This document shows positions 54,757 to 64,000 of a stretch of DNA of 64,000 nt, piece after piece. Every line of letters begins with the position of its first letter. The stretch's first letter is position 1. This DNA comes from Prochlorococcus sp. AG-311-J23. Its GTDB lineage: Bacteria > Cyanobacteriota > Cyanobacteriia > PCC-6307 > Cyanobiaceae. Both the position numbers and the translations under genes were made by a program. The stretch covers positions 1 through 64,000 of the forward strand of contig QBVL01000005.1 of the NCBI GenBank assembly GCA_003284375.1. Direction: 5' to 3'. Under the pieces are notes generated by a model, which had not been told where the DNA came from, ran no database searches, and saw nothing but the letters and a program-made list of their open reading frames with translations.

Positions 54757-55746
54757 TTAGTATCCAAGTTCGTTCCAAATAGAATTCAACAAATCATCCA
54801 GACCAAATCTAGTTACAGCGGAGATTACATGTACATTTTTTCCAGTTAATTGCTCAATTTTATTTAAAAGTGTTTTAATGTCATTTTCATTTAATAGCTC
54901 TTTTTTATTAAGGACAAAAATTCTAGGCTTAGAGATCAAATCATGACCATAAGACGTTAATTCCTCGTTAATAGTTCTGAAATCATTTATTGGATCATTT
55001 GATGCTGAATCAATCAAATGAAGTAATACCTTTGTCCTCTCAATATGTCGGAGAAAATCATGCCCTAAACCAATCCCTTTTGATGCTCCAGAAATTAAGC
55101 CGGGAATATCTGCAAAAACTGTTCCATCTCCTGAGGGCCTTCTTACTACTCCGAGATTAGGAATTAAAGTTGTAAATGGATAATCAGCAATTTTGGGTCT
55201 TGCAGAGGAGAGTACAGAGATCAAAGTACTTTTACCTGCATTTGGTAAACCAATAATTCCAACTTCTGCGAGAAGTTTTAATTCCAATTGCAATGTCCAT
55301 TCTTCCCCCTCTTTTCCCTCAGTGAATTTTTCTGGGGCTCTATTGCTATTTGATAAATAGCGAGCGTTCCCGAAACCTCCTTTTCCACCAAACGCGACAA
55401 TGAGTTGTTGACCTTTGTGAGTTAAGTCACCAAGAATGATATTTGTAGAGAGATGTCTTACCTCCGTTCCGCATGGAACTTTAAGTACTGTGTCATCTCC
55501 TGATGCACCAGTGCATTTATTGGGTCCACCTCTATAACCATTCTCAGCAGAAATTAATTTCTGAAATTTGAAATCCAAAAGAGTTTGCAGATTATCATCA
55601 GCCTCTAAAACGACATTTCCTCCTTGTCCTCCATCTCCCCCTGCAGGACCACCTGCTGGAACATACTTTTCTCTTCTAAAAGCAGAGATACCATCACCAC
55701 CTGAACCTGCTTTGACATCAATAATAGCCTGATCAATAAATTGCAT
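54757..55746 (-). CDS. obgE: Obg family GTPase
   Basis: [52 protein letters not shown]. Confidence 0.97.
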   Translation of the reverse strand: MQFIDQAIIDVKAGSGGDGISAFRREKYVPAGGPAGGDGGQGGNVVLEADDNLQTLLDFKFQKLISAENGYRGGPNKCTGASGDDTVLKVPCGTEVRHLSTNIILGDLTHKGQQLIVAFGGKGGFGNARYLSNSNRAPEKFTEGKEGEEWTLQLELKLLAEVGIIGLPNAGKSTLISVLSSARPKIADYPFTTLIPNLGVVRRPSGDGTVFADIPGLISGASKGIGLGHDFLRHIERTKVLLHLIDSASNDPINDFRTINEELTSYGHDLISKPRIFVLNKKELLNENDIKTLLNKIEQLTGKNVHVISAVTRFGLDDLLNSIWNELGY

Positions 55747-55846
55747 TTAGAAATATTTATCATCCATAAACTTGATAATAATTCTTAAATTCATGATTGC
55801 TAAATAAAAGAATTTGAAAACACTGCTTTTAGTTTTTACTTAAAAG

Positions 55847-58261
55847 TCAATCAACCATCCAAACAACACTACATCCTGGACCGCCATCATGAGATTCAGC
55901 ATCAGCTACTTTCTCAATATATGAAAGAGAATCCAACCATTTCCTTAAACCTTTTTTTAGTTTTCCAGAACCAATTCCATGAATAACCCATAAGGCGCCA
56001 GAACAATTTCTCAACTTTTCTTCAATTACCCCCTCGGCTTCATGCACTCGTAAACCTCTTACGTCTATTGTGTTTTTTTTAGTACGCACTAAGGATAAAT
56101 TCTTTCTTACTTGCGAAGTTTTTACTTGCACAATTCGATTTATTTCTGCCTTTTGACCATCAAGACTTTCTACCTCAGTTAAACTGACTTTGCTTCGAAA
56201 GACACCACATAGAACTGTTAATTGCATTCCATCATCTGAAAAAGAAATTATTTCACCTGCCTTTCCAATAGAAGACAATCTAACTTTGTCGCCAATCTTT
56301 GGGGTCCAACTCTGTTTGTGCTGAATTCGTCTATCGCTTCGATATCCCTTTTCCATTTGCCGTAATCGTTGACCAGCGATTCTTGCTGTCTCACCACTAG
56401 CATTTTGATCGCGCAAGCGTTTAATTAAATGTCTAACTTCTTTTTGACCTTCACGAATGGATGACTCCAATTTGAACCTTCCTTTTTCATTAAACTCTTC
56501 TGATTGTTGACGTTGTTTCTGCCAACTATTAAGTAATTCTTCATGTAATAATTCGGTTTTTGCCAATAATGCAGCGGCATCTTCAGCTGCTGATTGTTGC
56601 CGCTCTCGTTGTTTTTCTAAGCCTTGAATAACTTGATTAACATTATCAACGCTTTCAGGATTAATAAATTTTTGAGCGCTTTTAATTACCTGCTCGTCAA
56701 GACCAAGTCTTTTTGAAATTTCAATTGCATTACTTCGACCAGGGATCCCCCATTGCAAATGAAAAGTTGGTTCTATAGTTTCGCTATCGAAAGAAACGGA
56801 AGCATTTTCAAATCTCGAATCGCTATATTTGAGTGCTTTTAATTGTCCAAAATGAGTAGTAGCAATGGTTAATCTTGCTCTATCGGCCATTATCTTTAAA
56901 AGCGCCATAGCCAATGCTGTACCCTCAGTAGGATCAGTTCCTGCTCCTACTTCATCTAAAAGTACAAGAGTTGTCCCTGGGAATGAATCTATAGCATCAA
57001 GTATTCGACTTATCCGTAGAATATGTCCACTAAATGTAGATAAATTTTGCTGTAAAGATTGCTCATCACCAATATCAGCTAAAATATTTTTACACCACGG
57101 CAATCTGGGTGAGCCTGTACATGGCAAAAGCAAACCGGCTTTAGCCATTAAAACTGCTAAGCCAATACTTTTTAAAGCTACAGTTTTGCCACCAGTATTA
57201 GGTCCTGTAATCGCTACCACTTTCAAATCAGCGGAGACATCAAAGCTAGTTGGAACAACTCTATTTTTTTTCTCATGAAAGTCATTCCAAACCAATAACG
57301 GGTGACGAAAATCTTTAATCTCGAATAATGTATTTTCCTCTTCATCAAGAATTACTGGTACCCCCTTAAGCCATTTAGAATAACGTGCTCTAGCTAATGA
57401 AAACTCAATCTGCAAAAGTATCTCTCCTAAATGAGCTATTACGTTTGCATTAAGGCCAACCTCTTTACTCCAACCAGATAGAAGCCTCCTCTCTTCATCT
57501 GAGATTTCAGAATCTATCTTCGCCAAACGGTTTCCTATTGATATGACAACCTGAGGCTCGACATAGATTGTGTTCCCAGAAGCTGAACTATCATGAACCA
57601 TTCCTTTTATTTGATCAGAAGTTCCAGCCTTAAAAGCTAAAACAGGTCGACCATATCTCTCTGAGATAATGTTATCTTGAAGCAATGCACCATATTTTCG
57701 AATAATATCTTGAAGAATATCTTTTCTTTGAAGACGTACCGCGCTCCTATAGCGACGTAATTCGGAAAGCTTTGTGCTTGCACGATCAGCAATTCGCCCT
57801 CCTTCCTCCAGACCGAATTCAAGGAGTTTTTGCAAATCTGGCAAAGTTGCAATATCTTTGAGTAATTCAGATAGTCTTGGACGTATTACTTGATCAAATA
57901 TTACTTTTCTTAATTTCCTAGCAGCTCTTAATGTATCAGCTACTTTTAATAAATCCTCACCCATAGCGACACCACCTTTAGAGCATATCAAAAGAATGTT
58001 TTCCAAATCATGAACACCTTCAAAAGATATTCCTCCATCAAGTGAAATATCTAATAATCCAATTTCTAATGTTTGGCACAATAACTTATGGCTTAAGGAG
58101 ATATGTGATGGCAAATCAAAGCTTTCACATATTTTGCGGCCTTGCTGAGTAACCGCGAAAGTAGATAAATGGCTACAAACAGTTGGCCATTCAAGTAATT
58201 CTAAAGACTCTAAAATTATTTGTGTCTTTTCAGAATCATTCTGATTTCTTGTTAATCCCAT
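55847..58261 (-). CDS. mutS2: endonuclease MutS2
   Basis: ITGPNTGGKTVALKSIGL Walker A; LLDEVGAGTDPTEG; C-terminal Smr domain IDVRGLRVHEAEG...IHGIGSGKLKKGLRKWL. Confidence 0.96.
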   Translation of the reverse strand: MGLTRNQNDSEKTQIILESLELLEWPTVCSHLSTFAVTQQGRKICESFDLPSHISLSHKLLCQTLEIGLLDISLDGGISFEGVHDLENILLICSKGGVAMGEDLLKVADTLRAARKLRKVIFDQVIRPRLSELLKDIATLPDLQKLLEFGLEEGGRIADRASTKLSELRRYRSAVRLQRKDILQDIIRKYGALLQDNIISERYGRPVLAFKAGTSDQIKGMVHDSSASGNTIYVEPQVVISIGNRLAKIDSEISDEERRLLSGWSKEVGLNANVIAHLGEILLQIEFSLARARYSKWLKGVPVILDEEENTLFEIKDFRHPLLVWNDFHEKKNRVVPTSFDVSADLKVVAITGPNTGGKTVALKSIGLAVLMAKAGLLLPCTGSPRLPWCKNILADIGDEQSLQQNLSTFSGHILRISRILDAIDSFPGTTLVLLDEVGAGTDPTEGTALAMALLKIMADRARLTIATTHFGQLKALKYSDSRFENASVSFDSETIEPTFHLQWGIPGRSNAIEISKRLGLDEQVIKSAQKFINPESVDNVNQVIQGLEKQRERQQSAAEDAAALLAKTELLHEELLNSWQKQRQQSEEFNEKGRFKLESSIREGQKEVRHLIKRLRDQNASGETARIAGQRLRQMEKGYRSDRRIQHKQSWTPKIGDKVRLSSIGKAGEIISFSDDGMQLTVLCGVFRSKVSLTEVESLDGQKAEINRIVQVKTSQVRKNLSLVRTKKNTIDVRGLRVHEAEGVIEEKLRNCSGALWVIHGIGSGKLKKGLRKWLDSLSYIEKVADAESHDGGPGCSVVWMVD

Positions 58262-58276
58262 TCGTATCTAGGAGGC

Positions 58277-58681
58277 CTATTGATTTGTTGGTATTCCTGT
58301 TAATGGGTGATAGAGCATTTCCAACCAATTTCCTTCTGTGTCTTTTAAATAAAAAGAAGAAGTCCCATCTCGATGATCATGCAAAGCACCAACCTTTATT
58401 CCTTGTTTTTTTAGAGAGTCATGAATTCTCTTTATCTCATCTTTGCTAGTGAAATGAAATGCAAAATGTGGACCGGCAGCTTTATAGCTAGGGCCAAGTA
58501 AAGCAAGACCATCTTTACTCTCCCCCGCCTCTAAATAGCACCAATCAGTATCATCCCATATGAGCTTCATTCCTAAGCTCATATAAAAGCTTTTAGCTCT
58601 ATTGACATCCTCAACTCTAACGGCAACATGGCCGAGTCGATAAACACTTTTAGTATTTAATTCAGACTGTTTTTTTTGCAT
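58277..58681 (-). CDS. gloA: lactoylglutathione lyase/glyoxalase family protein
   Basis: LGHVAVRVEDVNRAKSFYMSLGMKLIW; FYLKDTEGNWLEMLYHP. Confidence 0.85.
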   Translation of the reverse strand: MQKKQSELNTKSVYRLGHVAVRVEDVNRAKSFYMSLGMKLIWDDTDWCYLEAGESKDGLALLGPSYKAAGPHFAFHFTSKDEIKRIHDSLKKQGIKVGALHDHRDGTSSFYLKDTEGNWLEMLYHPLTGIPTNQ

Positions 58682-58731
58682 TACTTTTGATTAAAAGTTC
58701 AAATTTTTAATAATTTTCTTATTCAACTTTA

Positions 58732-59739
58732 TTATTCTTTTAACCATCCTGCGGCATCACATGCGTGATATGTAAGGATAAGATTTGCTCCTGCTCTTTT
58801 AAAACTCAATAAAGTTTCCAAAACAATGGCTCTTTCATCTATCCAACCTCTTTGAGATGCAGCTTTGACCATTGAATACTCCCCGCTTACGTTATAAGCA
58901 GCGATAGGTAATTCAGATTCTTCTCTTAAACGGTAAATAATATCTAAGTAAGCCAAACCTGGCTTCACCATTAGGATGTCTGATCCTTCTTGTTCGTCAA
59001 GCTGAGCTTCTGTTATTGCTTCTCTAGCATTAGCTGGATCCATCTGATAGGTGTTTTTATTTTTCGGAATAGTCTTATTAGATAATAATCTAGGAGCTGA
59101 ATCTAAAGCTTCTCTAAAAGGTCCATAATATGCAGATGAATATTTTGCCGTGTAACTAATTATTCCTACATGGTCAAAACCTTCATCATCTAAGGCTTCC
59201 CTTATTGCTCCTACTCTTCCATCCATCATGTCACTTGGGCCAATTAAATCTGCTCCAGATCGTGCCTGGACAACAGCTTGTTTACACAAATAATCAACAG
59301 TTATATCATTCAAAATTATCCCTTCATCACTAACTATTCCATCATGACCATCACAAGAATAAGGATCTAAAGCAACATCAGTCATAACACACATTTCAGG
59401 TATCTCTTTTTTCAATCTTTCAAGAGTCCTTGGTATTAAACCTTTCTCGTTGAAGCATTCAGCTCCATCTTCTGTTTTTTGCTCGTCAGGAACTTTTGGA
59501 AAAATAACTACGCATCTAATACCTAGACTCCAAGCACGTTTAACTTCATCAACTAATCCATCTATTGACCAGCGATTTGAACCTGGCATCGCGTCTATTT
59601 CCTGAGTATCTGAACCTTCATGAACAAAAAGAGGGTAGATGAAGTCAGAAGCAGAGAGAGTGTTCTCTCGAACCATTTCTCTTAGAGAGTTTGTTCTGCG
59701 AAGACGACGGGGCCGATAAGTAAGATCCATATGGACCAA
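58732..59739 (-). CDS. hemB: porphobilinogen synthase
   Basis: YRPRRLRRT; DVALDPYSCDGHDGI; SGADLIGPSDMMDGRVGAIR; MVKPGLAYLDI. Confidence 0.97.
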   Translation of the reverse strand: MVHMDLTYRPRRLRRTNSLREMVRENTLSASDFIYPLFVHEGSDTQEIDAMPGSNRWSIDGLVDEVKRAWSLGIRCVVIFPKVPDEQKTEDGAECFNEKGLIPRTLERLKKEIPEMCVMTDVALDPYSCDGHDGIVSDEGIILNDITVDYLCKQAVVQARSGADLIGPSDMMDGRVGAIREALDDEGFDHVGIISYTAKYSSAYYGPFREALDSAPRLLSNKTIPKNKNTYQMDPANAREAITEAQLDEQEGSDILMVKPGLAYLDIIYRLREESELPIAAYNVSGEYSMVKAASQRGWIDERAIVLETLLSFKRAGANLILTYHACDAAGWLKE

Positions 59740-59764
59740 TCAAGATAACTACATTTTACTTCCT

Positions 59765-60700
59765 TTAAGTCCTAGCCTTCTCGAACCAACTTGATCGAGG
59801 TTCATCTATTCGAACAGATCTAAGCTTTTCAAGAAGTTTTAACTCATCATCTGACCAATTTTTAGGTAGCTTTAATTTTAGAGTAAAAAACAAATCTCCT
59901 TGGGTATCCAAGTTATCCAATCCTTGGCCTTCTAATCTCAATTTTTGCTCAGGCAAACTTCCTGAAGGTATTGATAAATATGCATCGCCTTGAGGAGAAG
60001 CAACCGTAATATCTGCTCCCAAAGCAAATTCATCTAATGAAAGAGGTAAGTCTGCATAAACATTTAAACCTTTCAGTTTCCAAATCGGATGAGATTTAAT
60101 ACTGATGTCAATCAATAAATCTCCCCTTTTCCCTTTACCAGAAAGGATGTTTCCCTTATTTTTTATACGTATCTTTGATCCTGTTTCAATTCCTTGTGGG
60201 ATTTTCACCTCAATACGTTCATCATTTACCAAAAGATTTTTTTTTGCGCCATTCAAAGCTTCTAAAAAACTAATCTGCAAATTAAATTCTGCATCAAGAT
60301 TTAGTGATCGAGCCTTCTTATCGAAAGATATATTTGAGTAAATATCTTGACCAACCTCACTAAATCTTCCAATTAAATCACTTACAAAATCATCAAAGTT
60401 TAAATATTCATCAAATTGCGTATCATTATTTTCTGTATAAAAATCTCTAGACTTTCTATCTCTGTTTTTGAACCAATAACTTAGATATTGTTCATAGGAA
60501 TTTTTTTTGGCCTCATCTGAAAGAACCTCGTAAGCTTCATTGATTTCTTTGAATTCCGACTCAGCCTTCTCATCATGTGGATGTAAATCAGGATGAAATT
60601 GTCTAGCAAGTTTTCTGAATGCACTTTTGATTTCTTTATCGGTAGCATTTCTACTAATGCCAAGAATTTTGAAATAATCCTTAAAACCTTTTAATTCCAT
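59765..60700 (-). CDS. DnaJ-like chaperone (CbpA type, no zinc finger)
   Basis: J domain FKILGISRNATDKEIKSAFRKLARQFHPDLHPHDEKAESEFKEINEAYEVLSD. Confidence 0.92.
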   Translation of the reverse strand: MELKGFKDYFKILGISRNATDKEIKSAFRKLARQFHPDLHPHDEKAESEFKEINEAYEVLSDEAKKNSYEQYLSYWFKNRDRKSRDFYTENNDTQFDEYLNFDDFVSDLIGRFSEVGQDIYSNISFDKKARSLNLDAEFNLQISFLEALNGAKKNLLVNDERIEVKIPQGIETGSKIRIKNKGNILSGKGKRGDLLIDISIKSHPIWKLKGLNVYADLPLSLDEFALGADITVASPQGDAYLSIPSGSLPEQKLRLEGQGLDNLDTQGDLFFTLKLKLPKNWSDDELKLLEKLRSVRIDEPRSSWFEKART

Positions 60701-60842
60701 GAAAATAAAGCTTTTTCAAGTGCCAAGAGTCAATCTTTTGTTGATTTTACCTAAATCTAGTATGTAAAAATTGAGAATGCCGAACGTAATTGAACCTTGA
60801 AGAGATAGGCTTATTCAAGTCAAATCAAGTAAGGAGAGTCGA

Positions 60843-62510
60843 TTGGCGTTAATTAATGGCTTTCACCTAAAAAATGTTAGAGGTGATGTTCTAGGTGGAT
60901 TAACAGCTGCAGTCGTGGCATTACCACTAGCTTTAGCGTTTGGTAATGCTGCCCTTGGTCCTGGAGGCGCTATTTATGGTCTTTACGGTGCAGTCGTAGT
61001 TGGCTTCCTCGCAGCTTTATTTGGAGGAACACCTTCACAGGTTAGTGGTCCAACTGGGCCGATGAGTGTAACCGTTGCTGGAGTGGTGGCTAGCTTAGCG
61101 GCTGCAGGAGTACCTAGAGATTTATCTGCTGGAGAAATTCTTCCTTTAGTAATGGCTGCAGTAGTCATTGGAGGATTATTTCAGATTTTATTTGGCCTAC
61201 TAAGGCTTGGTAAATACATAACACTTGTTCCATATTCAGTAGTTTCAGGCTTTATGTCTGGAATTGGAGTAATCATAATTGCTCTTCAACTAGGTCCTTT
61301 ACTTGGCATATCAACTCGAGGAGGAGTATTAGAGTCTCTTTCAACTTTAGTTAACAATTTCTCACCAAATGGGGCTGCAATAGCAGTTGCAGTAATGACA
61401 CTTGCGATAGTGTTTCTGACCCCCCGTAAAATAAGTCAATGGGTCCCGTCTCCTCTTTTAGCATTATTAATAGTTACTCCTTTATCAATACTTTTTTTTG
61501 GCGATAGTTCCTTAGACAGAATAGGCGCAATACCAGAGGGCGGTCTTTCTATAAGTCTCCCAGATCCAAGCATTGGCAATTTCTTCCCAATAATTCTTAA
61601 AGCTGGACTAGTCCTTGCTGTCCTTGGCGCTATTGACTCTCTTCTTACATCTCTTGTCGCGGATAATATTTCTCAAACTAGACATAATTCTGATAGAGAA
61701 CTAATTGGACAAGGTATTGGGAATGCAGTAGCTGGTATTTTCACAGGTTTGCCTGGCGCTGGGGCAACTATGAGAACAGTAATTAATGTCAAATCTGGAG
61801 GCTCCACCCCAATCTCAGGGATGGTTCATTCAGTAGTATTGTTATTCGTTCTTGTTGGTGCTGGTCCTCTAGCCGCTCAGATTCCTACTGCTCTTCTTGC
61901 AGGAATTTTAATAAAAGTTGGCTTAGACATTATTGATTGGGGATTTCTATTAAGAGCTCATAAACTTTCGCTGAAAACAGCAAGTGTGATGTATGGAGTC
62001 CTCTTGATGACAGTTTTCTGGGACTTGATATGGGCTGTACTAGTTGGTGTATTTATAGCAAATATGCTCACGATCGATTCAATTACAGAGACTCAATTGG
62101 AGGGAATGGAAGCTGACAACCCATTCGACGCAACATCAAATAACAATGCAGCAAATGCACAACTCCCTTCAGATGAGAAAGCACTTTTAGATCGTTGTGC
62201 GGGAGAAGTAATGCTATTTAGGTTGAAAGGACCACTTAGTTTTGGAGCAGCAAAAGGAATTACTGAAAGAATGATGCTTGTAAGAAACTACAAAGTTCTA
62301 ATTCTTGATATCACTGATGTTCCTAGACTTGGGGTTACTGCAACTCTCGCAATAGAAGATATGGTTCAGGAAGCTCTAAACAACTCAAGGAAAGCATATG
62401 TTGCTGGGGCAACAGGAAGAGTAAAAGACAGACTTGCTAAATTTGGAGTTGATGTAATTGGTACAAGAAAAGAAGCGCTCACAGCTGCAATTGACAGCCT
62501 AAATAGTTAA
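60843..62510 (+). CDS. SulP family anion permease with STAS domain (BicA-like)
   Basis: GDVLGGLTAAVVALPLALAFG; SGPTGPMSVTVAGV; C-terminal STAS segment VLILDITDVPRLGVTATLAIEDMVQ. Confidence 0.88.
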   Translation: MALINGFHLKNVRGDVLGGLTAAVVALPLALAFGNAALGPGGAIYGLYGAVVVGFLAALFGGTPSQVSGPTGPMSVTVAGVVASLAAAGVPRDLSAGEILPLVMAAVVIGGLFQILFGLLRLGKYITLVPYSVVSGFMSGIGVIIIALQLGPLLGISTRGGVLESLSTLVNNFSPNGAAIAVAVMTLAIVFLTPRKISQWVPSPLLALLIVTPLSILFFGDSSLDRIGAIPEGGLSISLPDPSIGNFFPIILKAGLVLAVLGAIDSLLTSLVADNISQTRHNSDRELIGQGIGNAVAGIFTGLPGAGATMRTVINVKSGGSTPISGMVHSVVLLFVLVGAGPLAAQIPTALLAGILIKVGLDIIDWGFLLRAHKLSLKTASVMYGVLLMTVFWDLIWAVLVGVFIANMLTIDSITETQLEGMEADNPFDATSNNNAANAQLPSDEKALLDRCAGEVMLFRLKGPLSFGAAKGITERMMLVRNYKVLILDITDVPRLGVTATLAIEDMVQEALNNSRKAYVAGATGRVKDRLAKFGVDVIGTRKEALTAAIDSLNS

Positions 62511-62559
62511 TTAATCATCAATATTTTTATTTATTGCTTGCTTTAAGAACTAACTAGAA

Positions 62560-63552
62560 ATGGGACAAAACCTTTTCATCCAAAATGCTTTAAGTCCACC
62601 AATACTTTTTTTCTTTTTGGGTGCCATTGCATACGCATTAAAGTCTGATTTTGAGATTCCAGCTCCCCTACCAAAATTATTTTCTCTATATCTTTTACTG
62701 GCAATAGGCTTCAAGGGAGGTATTGAACTTCAGAAAAGTGGCTTCAGTTACCCAGTTCTTCCAACTGTGGTTGCTGCAATATTAATGTCTCTTTTAATCC
62801 CTCTTATTTGCTTTGTAATACTTAGATTTAAATTCGATGTTTTTAATGCAGCCGCAATATCTGCAGCATATGGATCAATAAGTGCCGTTACATTCATAAC
62901 TGCTGAAAGCTTTTTAGAAAGTCAAAATATACCCTTTGATGGTTTTATGGTTGCAGCTTTAGCACTTATGGAGTCTCCAGCAATAATAATTGGTCTTTTA
63001 TTAGTAAAGTTTGGAGCAAGCAAAGATAGGCCCATCAAAAGAAAAATGAAATGGGGCTCAATTCTTCATGAGTCAATGCTTAATGGTTCAGTTTATTTAT
63101 TACTGGGAAGCCTTTTAATAGGTTTTTTAACATCAGCGGTTGATCCCTCTGACATTAAAAAAATGGAACCATTTACTGGAGAACTTTTTTATGGGGCTGA
63201 GTGTTTCTTTTTACTAGATATGGGAATTGTGGCAGCTCAACGGCTCGCTCGTTTAAATAAAACCGGTGCTTTTCTCATTATGTTTTCTATACTTATGCCA
63301 ATAGTTAATGCAGTATTAGGTTCAGCAATAGCAAGATTGCTAAATTTAGATCCCGGCAATGCACTCTTATTTGTTGTTCTATGTGCAAGCGCTTCATATC
63401 TTGCGGTGCCAACAGCAATGAGAATGACAGTGCCTGAAGCAAGACCTAGTTATTACATTTCAACCACTCTTGGGTTAACATTTCCGTTTAACATAATATT
63501 TGGAATACCTGTTTATATGAGCTTAGTCAACGCAATGATTCCTCAAATTTAA
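62560..63552 (+). CDS. sbtA: sodium-dependent bicarbonate transporter SbtA family
   Basis: LAIGFKGGIELQKSGF; AAAISAAYGSISAVTFITA; multi-TM, followed by a PII-like gene. Confidence 0.88.
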   Translation: MGQNLFIQNALSPPILFFFLGAIAYALKSDFEIPAPLPKLFSLYLLLAIGFKGGIELQKSGFSYPVLPTVVAAILMSLLIPLICFVILRFKFDVFNAAAISAAYGSISAVTFITAESFLESQNIPFDGFMVAALALMESPAIIIGLLLVKFGASKDRPIKRKMKWGSILHESMLNGSVYLLLGSLLIGFLTSAVDPSDIKKMEPFTGELFYGAECFFLLDMGIVAAQRLARLNKTGAFLIMFSILMPIVNAVLGSAIARLLNLDPGNALLFVVLCASASYLAVPTAMRMTVPEARPSYYISTTLGLTFPFNIIFGIPVYMSLVNAMIPQI

Positions 63553-63563
63553 TATTCAAAAAC

Positions 63564-63845
63564 ATGAAAAGACTTGACTTGATTTTTAGTGAAAGAGAAC
63601 TAGATGATGTTCTATCAGCGCTAGAAAATGCTGAAGTTCCTGGCTATACAGTTATGAAACATGCAACGGGAAGAGGTCCAGAAAGAATTGTCACAGAAGA
63701 TATGGAATTTACAGGATTTGGATCAAATGTACATGTAATTATTTTTTGCGAGCAAGACATAATTGATAAAATACGAGAAAATATAAAATCTGTTCTGAGT
63801 TACTACGGAGGTGTTGCATATGTTTCAGAAGCAACTCCTCTTTAA
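63564..63845 (+). CDS. PII-like protein of SbtB type
   Basis: 93 aa; LSALENAEVPGYTVMKHATGRGPERI...VHVIIFCEQDIIDKIRENIKSVLSYYGGVAYVSEATPL, immediately after sbtA. Confidence 0.82.
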   Translation: MKRLDLIFSERELDDVLSALENAEVPGYTVMKHATGRGPERIVTEDMEFTGFGSNVHVIIFCEQDIIDKIRENIKSVLSYYGGVAYVSEATPL

Positions 63846-63868
63846 AAAATACTTCTCAATTACACATA

Positions 63869-64000
63869 TCAAGCATGAACCCAATCGACACGAATTGATT
63901 TTCGACTATTTAAATATCTATCTATTGCCATAGCAGCTATACATCCATCAGATGCTGCCACAACAGCTTGCTTAAAAGGGGTATTTCTGATGTCGCCTAT
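63869..64000 (-). CDS. thioredoxin-disulfide reductase, C-terminal part (partial at window edge)
   Basis: Minus-strand translation IGDIRNTPFKQAVVAASDGCIAAMAIDRYLNSRKSIRVDWVHA*. Confidence 0.85.
   Translation of the reverse strand: MGDIRNTPFKQAVVAASDGCIAAMAIDRYLNSRKSIRVDWVHA

Noticed and set aside
56865-57278. 137-aa plus-strand ORF inside mutS2
   Set aside because: Antisense to the MutS2 ATPase domain; shadow ORF.
1-64000. CRISPR arrays, insertion sequences, prophage genes, toxin-antitoxin pairs or defense islands
   Set aside because: No regularly spaced repeats, transposase, integrase or phage-like ORFs were recognised; tRNA loci are not flanked by integration remnants that I can see.

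Overview
The window is a compact, AT-rich, densely coding segment of a marine picocyanobacterial chromosome. It is probably low-light Prochlorococcus, an inference from gene content and order (psbA, psbO, psbH, psbI, psbK, crtR, ntcA, amt1, CP12, SulP-sbtA-PII-like). Almost everything is core genome: amino-acid, nucleotide and cofactor biosynthesis, PSII subunits, nitrogen regulation, inorganic-carbon uptake, DNA repair and translation. I found no CRISPR array, transposon, prophage or other mobile element, and no convincing new multi-gene system. Points worth a second look: a nested-helix structured element at 10163-10258; a probable frameshifted or slippage-dependent gene between psbI and psbH, where no psbN is visible; two genes (a DUF3177 protein and 3-methyladenine DNA glycosylase) whose SD-preceded ATG is one nucleotide out of frame with the body of the ORF; an unlisted 44-aa ORF with a good SD divergent from psbA; family members that appear to have lost catalytic or regulatory motifs (CobA/BtuR-like, TM0106-type nuclease, SbtB-like PII, CP12); a perfect GTAN8TAC NtcA site upstream of amt1; and two perfect inverted repeats of 14 and 19 bp. 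psbK and psbI are present but absent from the supplied ORF track. All calls come from reading the sequence; no database search was run.
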